Shown one piece after another: positions 36,094 through 44,226 of a stretch of 64,000 nucleotides of DNA. The stretch is taken from positions 372,001-436,000 of the forward strand of contig DIYH01000024.1 of the NCBI GenBank assembly GCA_002435755.1, in the 5' to 3' direction. Below the pieces are notes generated by a model. The model was not told the DNA's origin. It saw nothing but the letters and a program-made list of their open reading frames with translations, and did not search any database. Numbering within the stretch: the first letter of the stretch is position 1; each line of letters begins with the position of its first letter. The translations under genes were made by a program, and so were the position numbers. Source of the stretch: Flammeovirgaceae bacterium UBA6059 (GTDB taxonomy: Bacteria; Bacteroidota; Bacteroidia; Cytophagales; Cyclobacteriaceae).

Positions 36094-36180
36094 TCGCACC
36101 AGAATAGAAAACTGGTAACCTGTCAAGGAATTCTTGAACGGCGTAGACTAAATGCTCCGGATCTGGTTTGACGAGTTTAA

Positions 36181-36546
36181 TTACTTCGCATCCTGGATCC
36201 TTATCCACTCTTTTACGACGGCTTCCAGTTTCGATTTTTGATGTTTAATAGCTTCCATATCTGCGAATTTCGCGGTACGCCCTTCTTTCCCGTCACCTTG
36301 TAGCAGACCCGAACGATCATTGATCATCACTCCTTTGTGAAACATTAGACTTACATGTTTCTTAGCATTCATAAAATAGGAAGCCATGTTGCCCTTGTAG
36401 ATAAAAGTAGGGCTTTGCCATTTGATCGTCTCGGAGATGTGCGGACTCACATTGAGGATGATCTCTCTTACTTTCTGTATTTCAGCGATCATTGGGTGGG
36501 CTTTTTTTTCAAGGTATTCGTCTACTTCAGGGTTTCTATTTTCCAT
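36181..36546 (-). CDS. DUF1801 (YdhG-like) protein
   Basis: A 121-residue soluble protein. NPEVDEYLEKKAHPMIAEIQKVREIIL and ETIKWQSPTFIYKGNMASYF are typical of the DUF1801/YdhG-YjhG family, as are the closing KFADMEAIKHQKSKLEAVVKEWI residues. Family members are small cytoplasmic proteins of uncertain function. It is divergent from the ArsR-type regulator; their start codons lie 69 bases apart around an operator, so it may be controlled by that regulator. Confidence 0.82.
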   Translation of the reverse strand: MENRNPEVDEYLEKKAHPMIAEIQKVREIILNVSPHISETIKWQSPTFIYKGNMASYFMNAKKHVSLMFHKGVMINDRSGLLQGDGKEGRTAKFADMEAIKHQKSKLEAVVKEWIRIQDAK

Positions 36547-36565
36547 TATTCTAATTTATTATTTG

Positions 36566-36594
36566 CTAATATTAATATTAGTTATTACTAATAT
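36566..36594. promoter_or_regulatory. Overlapping palindromes between DUF1801 and the ArsR-type regulator
   Basis: CTAATATTAATATTAG at 36566-36581 is a perfect 16-base palindrome. ATTAGTTA-TTACTAAT at 36577-36592 is a second, with one mismatched pair, sharing the CTAAT/ATTAG half-site. They sit in the short gap between divergent genes, as expected of an ArsR-type operator that turns off both directions. Confidence 0.7.
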
Positions 36595-36614
36595 AATAAA
36601 TTTGGTGAATGCAA

Positions 36615-36923
36615 ATGGAAGCCATAGTTCCTATTTTCAAAACCCTTGCGGATAGCCATAGAATGAAGATGGTCAAACTGTTGGGCCAAAAGGAAAGTAC
36701 GGTCACTGAGATCAAGCAGCATCTTGGGCTGAGCCAATCAGCTACTTCTCAACACCTCAAGCTGCTCAATGACGCTGGACTGGTCACTATCAGAAAATAT
36801 GGCAACTTCCGTATCTATTCCCTTCGTAGGACGGTACTTCAGGAAGCAATGAACTATTTTGATCAGTTGTGGGATAATGATCTGGAGCAACTCAAAAACA
36901 ATCTTGAAAACAATGAAAAATAG
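36615..36923 (+). CDS. ArsR-family transcriptional regulator
   Basis: A 102-residue winged-helix regulator: MEAIVPIFKTLADSHRMKMVKLLGQKESTVTEIKQHLGLSQSATSQHLKLLNDAGLVTIRKYGNF. The IFKTLADSHRMKMVKLL helix and the SQSATSQHLKLL recognition helix are family-typical. No metal-binding cysteines are present, so it is of the non-metal type often paired with SRPBCC genes. The start at 36615 is preferred over 36609, two codons upstream. Its last codons overlap the SRPBCC gene (11 bases). Confidence 0.9.
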   Translation: MEAIVPIFKTLADSHRMKMVKLLGQKESTVTEIKQHLGLSQSATSQHLKLLNDAGLVTIRKYGNFRIYSLRRTVLQEAMNYFDQLWDNDLEQLKNNLENNEK

Positions 36924-37296
36924 CCTTCATAAAGATGTTTGGATCAATGCTCCGGTCGAGCAGGTATTTGCAAGTTTCACCGATCAAGAGGCTATGCTTA
37001 GCTGGCATGGAAAAGAAGTAGAACTTGATCCCAGACCCGGAGGTATCTACAGGGTTGTGTTTGAAAATGGTACTACCATCCTCGGTGAGTATAAAGAACT
37101 AGTAACCAACCAACGTGTGGTATATACTGCCAGGTATGGAGAAGTCGAGAGTCTTATCACGATAGATCTCACTCCCGGGAATGAAGGGACCAGACTAGTC
37201 CTTCGCCAGGACTTTGATCCTGATATGGATATGTCGAGCTTTAATGAAGGCTGGGATTATTTTCTTGGCCTACTGGTCAAGCGAATATCTCAATAA
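36913..37296 (+). CDS. SRPBCC (AHSA1-like) domain protein
   Basis: A 127-residue START/Bet-v-1-like protein: SLHKDVWINAPVEQVFASFTDQEAMLSWHGKEVELDPRPGGIYRV, then the RVVYTARYGEV and GWDYFLGLLVKRI ends of the AHSA1 domain. These proteins bind hydrophobic ligands. The start is ATG at 36913, inside the ArsR gene's last codons, the usual coupling for ArsR-SRPBCC pairs. The frame is open for 18 codons upstream, but those overlap the ArsR gene. Confidence 0.88.
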   Translation: MKNSLHKDVWINAPVEQVFASFTDQEAMLSWHGKEVELDPRPGGIYRVVFENGTTILGEYKELVTNQRVVYTARYGEVESLITIDLTPGNEGTRLVLRQDFDPDMDMSSFNEGWDYFLGLLVKRISQ

Positions 37297-37298
37297 CC

Positions 37299-37766
37299 CT
37301 AATTGACCCTTATCAGATCTACATCAAAAACGAGTACTGTGCCGCCTGGGATACAGTTAGTACCACGGCTACCATACCCAAGACTTGATGGTATGAGGAG
37401 TATGCCATTACCTCCTTCCCTAAATAGAGGAATACCTTCCGTCCAACCAGGTATAACCTGATTGAGGCCAAAGGATATACCATCATCCGGGCTCTCGTCA
37501 AAGACATTACCATTAGTAAAATAACCCCTGTAAGCTACTCTGACATTAGAAGTGGACGTAGGTTGATTACCCGTTCCGGGGTTTTCAATGACATAATAAA
37601 GACCCGAGTTTGTTCTTGTGGCGTTGAGGTTGTTGTCAGCGATATATGCTTGTATCTCCTGCTCCTCTGTTCCATCAAAATTAGGAGGTTGTGGGCATCC
37701 ATTCCCCTCATCGTCTCCGCAGGACATCATCGCTACTACCAGTACTAATACTCCTAAATATTTCAT
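37299..37766 (-). CDS. FKBP-type peptidyl-prolyl isomerase lipoprotein
   Basis: A 155-residue lipoprotein; the ATG at 37766 opens on a signal (MKYLGVLVLVVAMMSC) with a lipobox, whereas the frame upstream overlaps the ogt relic. The FKBP domain follows: TSNVRVAYRGYFTNGNVFDESPDDGISFGLNQVIPGWTEGIPLFREGG, then LLIPSSLGYGSRGTNCIPGGTVLVFDVDLIRV. It lacks the CXXC zinc motif of trigger factors. It would catalyse prolyl isomerisation of periplasmic or membrane proteins. Confidence 0.9.
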   Translation of the reverse strand: MKYLGVLVLVVAMMSCGDDEGNGCPQPPNFDGTEEQEIQAYIADNNLNATRTNSGLYYVIENPGTGNQPTSTSNVRVAYRGYFTNGNVFDESPDDGISFGLNQVIPGWTEGIPLFREGGNGILLIPSSLGYGSRGTNCIPGGTVLVFDVDLIRVN

Positions 37767-37863
37767 AACTCTTTTTTTGCTATCGCAAATGTAGGTCATG
37801 GAATGTATGTCAGCCAAGATCAGGCTAGTGAATGTCGACAAGTTTACTTTGAGAATTTCATCA

Positions 37864-38250
37864 CTAGGCGAAAATAGACTGCTGTATGGCATTTGACTTC
37901 TTTTGGTCGAAGTTTAGGAGCCAGCGTTTTTCTCAAGACCCCTTCCATAGCCGGTGAGTTTTCCATCCTTGCCGATCACTATGTGATAAGGAATGATGAT
38001 CGATATATGGTTCATACTATTGGCGCTGGCTGCTGTATGTACAGCATTTGGTCTATTCAGGACTACTGCTTGTTGCCGGTAGGAGAGTGTTGTTCCATAT
38101 GAGATATCTTGCAATGCTGCCTATACCTTGTTTGGAAACTAGTTCCGGGCGTGTTAAGTTTCGTTGTGAACTCTGTTATGTAGCCATCAAAATACTCCGC
38201 AAGCTCTTTTTTTCAGATGCTCCAGGTGCTTGTTGATTCCCAGTAGGATG
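37864..38250 (-). pseudogene. Decayed ogt/MGMT methyltransferase gene
   Basis: Three minus-strand frames must be joined. KELAEYFDGY then TPGTSFQT is near 38215-38130. DISYGTTLSYRQQA through MNHISIIIPYHIVIGKDG and KLTGYGRGLEK runs to the in-frame stop at 37914-37916. In another frame, KRWLLNFDQKK ends at 37864. This is the full order of an O6-alkylguanine-DNA methyltransferase. Three frameshifts are needed, one at a run of A residues near 38210. The active-site PCHRV reads PYHIV, so the methyl-acceptor cysteine is Tyr. It is non-functional. Confidence 0.78.
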
Positions 38251-38415
38251 ACCATATCAAACAGGTAGGTCAAGGAATACTTTGTCAGGTCAAGTAGTGG
38301 CTATTACACTTTAGCTACGATGGTCTTGTACTTGTCATCAAATGATAACTGGCTTTCTATATGTCAAAAGTAGCAGGCGGATCAGCTTCTCACTACTGAA
38401 AACTGAACACTCATT

Positions 38416-38739
38416 TTATTTCTTCTTTTTCTTCTTTGGCTCTGGTAGTTCTTCTGCACTGGATTTGATCAACTCAGCCAACCAATCCCGATCTTCAAGT
38501 TGAGCCTCGACCAGAAAGAAGTTCTTAGAACCAGGGTAGGCTGGTGCCTCAACAACATCCCCGATAAATGATCTTCCCGCTTCAGTAGGCTTTACAAACA
38601 GTTTGTTATTACAGATCAGCCCGAAGATCTTGGTATCTACATAGATGCCGTATTCACCGAACATCGGCTTGGCAGTTATTTTCCCGGCACCACTCGCCTG
38701 CTCTACCACGTACTCAACGAACTGTTTGTCTGATGCCAT
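38416..38739 (-). CDS. TfoX N-terminal-domain protein
   Basis: A 107-residue protein; the ATG at 38739 is chosen because the family starts MASDKQFVEYVVEQ at this point. TfoX_N motifs are AGKITAKPMFGEYGIYVDTKIFGLICNNKLFVKPTEAG and the later DRDWLAELIKSSAEEL. The C-terminus is a lysine run (EPKKKKKK). TfoX/Sxy proteins induce competence in gamma-proteobacteria, but this N-domain-only form is widespread and uncharacterised. Confidence 0.87.
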   Translation of the reverse strand: MASDKQFVEYVVEQASGAGKITAKPMFGEYGIYVDTKIFGLICNNKLFVKPTEAGRSFIGDVVEAPAYPGSKNFFLVEAQLEDRDWLAELIKSSAEELPEPKKKKKK

Positions 38740-38884
38740 ACTAGATTCTTTCAAATAAAGATAGTCTTTCCTGATCACCCTCGGTTAATAGTCTGCTTTA
38801 GACTGATGAGTTATTGTCTATTGATTCTGGTAAGAAGTCACTCGCTACTTAGAACGGAATGTCATAATTTCGAAGAAAAAACCA

Positions 38885-39913
38885 ATGAGCAGAATACTTG
38901 TCACAGGAGGCGCAGGGTACATAGGATCTCACACAGTAGTTGAGTTGATCGGCGAGGGCTATGAAGTAGTGATCATCGATGACCTCTCCAATTCACAAGC
39001 TGATGTGATTGATCACATTGAGGAGATCACGGGAAAGCGAGTTCCTTTGCACGTTTTTGACCTTTGTGATAAGTCCAGATTAGATCAGTTTTTCGGTAGT
39101 GAAGGTAGCCTCGATGGGATCATACATTTTGCTGCAAAAAAGGCTGTAGGGGAGTCAGTTGAGAAGCCACTGCTTTATTACCATGTCAACATTCTTTCAT
39201 TGATCAACCTGCTTAAGGCCCAAAAGGAATATGATATCCCCAATTTTGTATTCTCCTCGTCATGTACCGTCTATGGACAGCCGGATAAACTTCCAGTGTC
39301 TGAAGAAACACCTCGGAAGGATGCCGAATCTCCCTATGGCAATACCAAAAAGATCAGTGAAGATATCATACGAGATTTTGCCAGGGTCAATGATGACAAG
39401 CGCACAATAGCATTACGCTACTTCAATCCTGTGGGTGCTCATGAGTCGGGCCTCATTGGTGAGCTACCTAGCGGAATCCCTAACAACCTGATGCCATTTA
39501 TCAGTCAGACGGCCATAGGGCTGAGGGACCAGCTTAAAGTATTTGGTGGTGACTACCCAACAAAAGACGGCTCAGCGGTACGAGACTACATTCATGTCGT
39601 GGACCTGGCAAAGGCTCATGTTGTAAGTATGCAGCGACTCATTGAAGATCAGCAGAAGTCCAATTATGAGTTTTTCAATCTTGGAACGGGTAGTGGCCTT
39701 ACTGTCCTTGAAGTGATCAGGGCATTTGAAGAAGTCAATGATGTGAAGATCAAGTACGAGATCGTGGACCGCAGGGCTGGTGACGTAGTGCAGATCTATG
39801 CTGATACGGCATACGCCAATGATGAGCTTGGCTGGAGGACAGAACGTGATCTGGACGACATGGTACGCACCGCCTGGAAGTGGGAACAGCACCTTGCTCA
39901 GATGAGAGAATAG
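38885..39913 (+). CDS. galE: UDP-glucose 4-epimerase
   Basis: A 342-residue SDR-type epimerase that interconverts UDP-glucose and UDP-galactose with bound NAD. VTGGAGYIGSHTV is the NAD-binding loop, IHFAAKKAVGES lies near the cofactor, SSSCTVYGQP carries the catalytic Ser/Thr and the following YGNTKKISEDI gives the YxxxK pair. RYFNPVGAHESG and RAGDVVQIYADT are also GalE features. The length is standard. It is not in a polysaccharide cluster here. Confidence 0.95.
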   Translation: MSRILVTGGAGYIGSHTVVELIGEGYEVVIIDDLSNSQADVIDHIEEITGKRVPLHVFDLCDKSRLDQFFGSEGSLDGIIHFAAKKAVGESVEKPLLYYHVNILSLINLLKAQKEYDIPNFVFSSSCTVYGQPDKLPVSEETPRKDAESPYGNTKKISEDIIRDFARVNDDKRTIALRYFNPVGAHESGLIGELPSGIPNNLMPFISQTAIGLRDQLKVFGGDYPTKDGSAVRDYIHVVDLAKAHVVSMQRLIEDQQKSNYEFFNLGTGSGLTVLEVIRAFEEVNDVKIKYEIVDRRAGDVVQIYADTAYANDELGWRTERDLDDMVRTAWKWEQHLAQMRE

Positions 39914-40200
39914 ACTGGCGGCTTCATCTCATAACAGTAGGTGCATAGTCGGTTGGTGGACTGGTTTATGGCCTTTTACCACTTTATTGAATAGACCGGA
40001 GCTTGCTACATAGATTGTAACTACTTTTATTGACTCGTCTTTAGCCTTTTGATTGCCAATTATTTGACATACTGGCTTGCAGGATAATCAAAATACGGGA
40101 CCGCATGTGTTGGATATGATCAAAGTCAGCCACGATTGAGTACTGGTGTCATGTTAGTTGCAGGCGGTCTTTCCTAGCTTCGTATTACAAGTATAGAGCT

Positions 40201-40392
40201 ATGAAAACAACAACAGAATTGTCCAAACCAAGTGGTCTAAAAGCATCTGTCATTGGACTATTGATCTTTTTGGGATTTGTGGGTCTTGCTAAGCTCATCT
40301 TAACGCTTTCTTTGCGAGACTTACACCTTGAGGAGCAAAAGCCGAGCAGTTCTGATCCATCCGATATTGGAGAGGGGTTTGGATTGGAATGA
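40201..40392 (+). CDS. Small single-pass membrane protein (63 aa)
   Basis: A 63-residue protein with a 20-residue hydrophobic helix (SVIGLLIFLGFVGLAKLIL) between a short N-terminal tail and an acidic C-terminal tail (SSSDPSDIGEGFGLE). It has an ATG in a plausible position and lies free of other genes. No family was recognised; it could be a real small protein or chance. Confidence 0.5.
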   Translation: MKTTTELSKPSGLKASVIGLLIFLGFVGLAKLILTLSLRDLHLEEQKPSSSDPSDIGEGFGLE

Positions 40393-40501
40393 TCAGGCAG
40401 ACCAGCCAAGGAAGCTGATATTATATTATAGACTTCATAAAGTACCTAAACCTGGTGATGCCCAATCGGCTTTCTAGCTGTAGCATCCGAATGCATCAAG
40501 T

Positions 40502-40867
40502 CTAAGGTTGGCGTAAGATCTTTTCCATCTTCTTTCCTTTCGCTAGTTCGTCGACTACTTTGTCTAAGTACCTCACTTGTTTGGTCAAAGGAGTTGTGAT
40601 TTCCTCGATCCGGTAACCACATATCACACCTTTTATGAGTTCCGCATTGGGATTTAGATTGGCCCTCTCAAAGAACGTACTGAAGGTGACCTTTTCTTCA
40701 ACCAGCTTGTCAAGTTCTTCCTCACTAAAACCAGTCAGCCACTCAATCACCTCGAGCAGTTCTACCTTTGTCCTGCCCTTTCCCTCTACTTTTGTGATGT
40801 AGTGGGGGTATACCTCGGCAAAGGTTAGTTTTGCCATTCTTTCGTCATGCTCAGGAGTTGTTGCCAT
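40502..40867 (-). CDS. DUF2200 family protein, copy 1
   Basis: A 121-residue protein of DUF2200: RMAKLTFAEVYPHYITKVEGKGRTKVELLEVIEWLTGFSEEELDKL, then NPNAELIKGVICGYRIEEI and VDELAKGKKMEKILRQ. The family is widespread in Bacteroidota and Gram-positive bacteria, with no assigned function. A second copy is at 46024-46401, with the same domain order but a divergent sequence. Confidence 0.88.
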   Translation of the reverse strand: MATTPEHDERMAKLTFAEVYPHYITKVEGKGRTKVELLEVIEWLTGFSEEELDKLVEEKVTFSTFFERANLNPNAELIKGVICGYRIEEITTPLTKQVRYLDKVVDELAKGKKMEKILRQP

Positions 40868-40971
40868 TTTTGCTTTGTTCAGTGTTTACTAATGTTGCTG
40901 CCAGATGATAATTCTAACGAGCAATTATCATCTGTAAGCTGGACTTTCTAAATGTTTATAAACTTATCTGA

Positions 40972-41670
40972 TTACTCATTAACGTCTCTCAGATTTCCTA
41001 TGGTCTTCCTCTCGATATCGAAGTAGTGAACCTTGTGCGTGGCACGATCACCAACAGGTGATTGAGCTTCAACACCAATTCTAATAGAACTCTGGTCAAG
41101 CATTGACGTAAGCCTGGCCATCTTATAGTTTTCACCATCCGGGGACCAGTGCATGGCGTAGATATTGCCTTTGCGTGCTATCGCCAACCATACCATTGGC
41201 TCATCTGCCAATATCACGCCATTAGCATCATCAGAGCTGCCTTTAGTTACAACGGTTACGATACTTGGTCCAGTAGCGTCAGAGTTTTCAAATGCGAACT
41301 TGATCCAGTTTAAGCTGTCGATATGAAGCATAAGCGCTACAGCATTCCACTGAGATGAAAAGTCTGGTTGTATCAACGTCTTGACCAAGAAATCTCCTTC
41401 AATCTCACTATACAGATACGGCGCAGTACCGACGACAGAGCTGTCCTCAGGATTGTTGAAGAAATCAGTGCCTTTATCGACCGTGATGCTCAGAGAACTG
41501 TCTTCAACATTGAATGACTCGGGTTGATTCATCCATTGCATTTCATCAACCAATGCATCAGTCATATTGGATTCCGGTTCTATAGACTCTGTGGATTCAG
41601 TCTTAGGCTCATTTTGTGCACAGCTTAAGACTAGCAGGTTGAGCAGAAGTACGAAGTAGCTCGTTTTCAT
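40972..41670 (-). CDS. DUF1349 lipoprotein
   Basis: A 232-residue lipoprotein (signal MKTSYFVLLLNLLVLSC, lipobox). After an acidic linker, a DUF1349-type jelly-roll follows: WMNQPESFNVEDSSLSITVDKGTDFFNNP, then DFSSQWNAVALMLHIDSLNWIKFAFENSDATGPSIVTVVTKGSSDDANG and WSPDGENYKMARLTSM. This domain class is found in secreted carbohydrate-binding proteins. No catalytic residues can be named. Confidence 0.82.
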   Translation of the reverse strand: MKTSYFVLLLNLLVLSCAQNEPKTESTESIEPESNMTDALVDEMQWMNQPESFNVEDSSLSITVDKGTDFFNNPEDSSVVGTAPYLYSEIEGDFLVKTLIQPDFSSQWNAVALMLHIDSLNWIKFAFENSDATGPSIVTVVTKGSSDDANGVILADEPMVWLAIARKGNIYAMHWSPDGENYKMARLTSMLDQSSIRIGVEAQSPVGDRATHKVHYFDIERKTIGNLRDVNE

Positions 41671-41834
41671 AATGCCGGAATTTCGTGGCGAAGTTGAGGC
41701 ATCAATGGGAAGTATAGATCATACATGCTTCGAAGATAGTAGAGCTCGTGTTGGTTGCCAACCTAGCATCCGAATTGAACTACTCCGTATAATGGTGCTC
41801 TTACCCTTTCATTTGCATTCCTAATTAGTGGATT

Positions 41835-41893
41835 AACTTATAATTAAGTTTTATTATTTATTAATAAGTTGTATAACTTAAAAATAAGTTATA
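41835..41893. promoter_or_regulatory. Tandem AACTTA/TAAGTT operators upstream of the BlaI-type gene
   Basis: Three inverted pairs of AACTTA and TAAGTT lie in 59 bases: AACTTA-TAAT-TAAGTT (41835-41850), TAAGTT-GTAT-AACTTA (middle, everted), and TATAACTTA-AAA-ATAAGTTATA (41872-41893). They end 34 bases before the ATG of the BlaI-type regulator, as expected for BlaI/CopY-type operators. Confidence 0.72.
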
Positions 41894-41927
41894 TACTTGT
41901 TCAGCTGATCATAAAACTCGTAGAGCA

Positions 41928-42302
41928 ATGACTACATTAACTAAGGCGGAGGAGAAGATTATGAAGATTCTCTGGGGTATTGAAAAAGGTTTTATCAAGG
42001 ATATCATCGAGCAGTACCCCGACCCAAAACCTCCTTACAACTCTGTTTCGACGATTGTAAGGGTGTTAGTGCAAAAGGAGATCGTAGGCTACAAAGTCTA
42101 TGGTAAAACCTACGAGTATTATCCATTGATCAGTAAGGATGAGTACAGCAAAGGTCAGTTGTCGCGGTTGGTTTCGGATTATTATAACAATTCCCTGAAG
42201 CAGGTGGTGAACTTCTTTTCAGAAAGTAAACAACTAAGTGCAGAGGAGCTTGAGGAGGCCATAAAGATGCTTGAGGAGCTTAAATCGAAGAAGAATGAGT
42301 AA
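41928..42302 (+). CDS. BlaI/MecI/CopY-family transcriptional repressor
   Basis: A 124-residue winged-helix repressor: MTTLTKAEEKIMKILWGIEKGFIKDIIEQYPDPKPPYNSVSTIVRVLVQKEIVGYKVYGKTYEYYPLISKDEY. The TKAEEKIMKILW opening and YNSVSTIVRVLV recognition helix are the BlaI/MecI type; the C-terminal part dimerises. In the known system an M56 sensor cleaves the repressor. The partner gene overlaps by eight bases (ATGAGTAA). Confidence 0.92.
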   Translation: MTTLTKAEEKIMKILWGIEKGFIKDIIEQYPDPKPPYNSVSTIVRVLVQKEIVGYKVYGKTYEYYPLISKDEYSKGQLSRLVSDYYNNSLKQVVNFFSESKQLSAEELEEAIKMLEELKSKKNE

Positions 42303-44013
42303 GGCTATAATTTACTTATTGGAAGCAAGCGTATTGCTGGCAATACTTTATTCGCTCTATTTTCTGCTCTTGAGGAAGGAGACTTTCTTTAGTCTCAATC
42401 GCTTCTTTTTGTTAGGCATTCTTGGGGTTTCCTTGCTTTACCCACTGATCAGCTTTGAACTTTCCGCTCCCGCTGACATTGTTCTGACCAGACCAGTAGA
42501 GGAGCTGAGTGAAATAAGAAACTCGTACTATGATGCTTTGGAGTCATGGTCTAATGCAGGAACGTCAAGCGCTTCTCGCCTTGACACAGTTTCTGAGCGT
42601 GAGGAAATCAATTATTCGGGTATGGTGCTCACAGTAGTTGTGGCCATTTATGGCATTGGCTTGGTGGCTCTGGTTTTCAGATTGATCTGGACTTATTCCT
42701 GGATTCGCCGGCTGAAGAGCGCTAATCCAATAGAAATAATTGATGGCGTGACGGTGGTAAAGGTGCCCTACCAGCTTGCCCCGTTTTCTTTTTTGAATGC
42801 GGTCTTTGTACACAAGGACTTGCTCGATAGTGAAGAGTTTGCGCAAATCCTGGCGCATGAACAAACGCATATCAAGCAAAAGCATTCTCTCGATTTAATA
42901 TTTGTTCAACTCTTGGCAGCTGTGCTTTGGTTTAATCCCGTAGTGTGGATGCTGATTAAATCCCTCAAGACTACACATGAATACATAGCAGACAAAAAAA
43001 TGATTAACCAGGGTTATTCCTTAGTTGAGTACCAGTCCTTGCTTTTGAGACAATTGATCAGCAACAACTCATATGGGTTGGTACACCATTTCAATTTATC
43101 ATTCATTAAAAGAAGAATAACCATGATGAAAATAAAAGAATCAGGACGGGTTGGTAAGCTTAAAGCTGCTTTTGTCCTGTCTACCGCAATAGTTTTTAGC
43201 TTGTTGATCGTTCAGTGTAATTCAAGAATTGAGGATCAAATCGATACAGACCTGGCAGCAGGCGATCTTGTTAAAGAAGCAGGAAACCTTACTGATCAGC
43301 TCATTTCATATTCACTACCTGTCTTACCAGAAATGGGCTTTGAGTATGATATTGATCCGGGCAATGCTTTGGAAGTTGTCATCCTTGGAGGTGAAGTAAG
43401 ACTCAATGGTCAGACAACACCACTTGCAGAACTGGAGTCGGCGATTCAGGAAAGTGGCATAACGAATACCGGGATAGTTGTCATTAAAGTAGACAAAGCA
43501 GAGAAGATGAGGCTGGTGACTGATGTACAGTGGGCGCTAAGAAAGACCAATAGAAGAAAGCTACTCTATATTGGTCGCACAGCCGAAGGCGATCAAGTTG
43601 AAATGGCATTTTTGCTTCCTCCAACACCTGATAGTAAGGAAGGCATACAGATGCCCATAGTAGATGATGAATATGCCAGAGCACATAACCTAGATCTATT
43701 GAAGATCAAACTAGGCGATAATGCTAGATCTGCGAATCAGACGCTTGTATATGAGTTTGTGAAAGGTCAAATAGTCAAAGGCAAATCAAATTATGTGGTA
43801 AGCGCCAAGCCCGAGGCTGATGACACGTTTAACGACTATTTGGTCAATCTTACTTATATCCAACAAGGATTCAATCAAATCTATCAGGAGCGTACTCAGG
43901 AGTTATTTGGGAAGAACTTCTATGACTTGGACACAAAGAATCCCTTAGAAAAAGAACAATATGATAAAGTCCGCAATGGGATTCCAAGGGCTATCTCAGT
44001 AGCTGAGATATAG
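42295..44013 (+). CDS. M56 (BlaR1-like) membrane metallopeptidase with ExbD-like tail
   Basis: A 572-residue protein starting ATG at 42295 inside the repressor's last codons. There are three or four N-terminal transmembrane helices, a zinc-peptidase HEQTH motif (ILAHEQTHIKQKHSLD), then a transmembrane helix and a cysteine at AIVFSLLIVQC. The C-terminal half starts with EVVILGGEVRLNGQTTPLAELESAI and VVIKVDKAEKMRLVTDVQWALRK, closely resembling the periplasmic domain of ExbD/TolR proteins. A fused M56 plus ExbD-like tail has been seen in Bacteroidota, but no TonB box or ligand domain is visible. A terminator follows. Confidence 0.85.
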   Translation: MSKAIIYLLEASVLLAILYSLYFLLLRKETFFSLNRFFLLGILGVSLLYPLISFELSAPADIVLTRPVEELSEIRNSYYDALESWSNAGTSSASRLDTVSEREEINYSGMVLTVVVAIYGIGLVALVFRLIWTYSWIRRLKSANPIEIIDGVTVVKVPYQLAPFSFLNAVFVHKDLLDSEEFAQILAHEQTHIKQKHSLDLIFVQLLAAVLWFNPVVWMLIKSLKTTHEYIADKKMINQGYSLVEYQSLLLRQLISNNSYGLVHHFNLSFIKRRITMMKIKESGRVGKLKAAFVLSTAIVFSLLIVQCNSRIEDQIDTDLAAGDLVKEAGNLTDQLISYSLPVLPEMGFEYDIDPGNALEVVILGGEVRLNGQTTPLAELESAIQESGITNTGIVVIKVDKAEKMRLVTDVQWALRKTNRRKLLYIGRTAEGDQVEMAFLLPPTPDSKEGIQMPIVDDEYARAHNLDLLKIKLGDNARSANQTLVYEFVKGQIVKGKSNYVVSAKPEADDTFNDYLVNLTYIQQGFNQIYQERTQELFGKNFYDLDTKNPLEKEQYDKVRNGIPRAISVAEI

Positions 44014-44030
44014 ACTGTCAATTTCTGAAA

Positions 44031-44056
44031 GAAGGACTCAAAGGAGTCCTTCTTTT
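44031..44056 (+). terminator. Intrinsic terminator after the BlaI-M56 operon
   Basis: GAAGGACTC pairs with GAGTCCTTC around AAAG, followed by TTTT. It starts 18 bases past the M56 stop codon and ends the two-gene operon. Confidence 0.88.
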
Positions 44057-44226
44057 AAGTTAGTCACCACAATTACCAAAGCGAGATATTTTTCGTTAAA
44101 GGCAATTCTGTTAGAAAAGGTCACCGATGTGATTCAGTAAAAAGGAAAAGCTAAAATGCCGATTTCAACAAGAACTTTAGTTCATAGCAGCAATGACACT
44201 TAGTGGCTTTTTTTAACCTTATCTAA

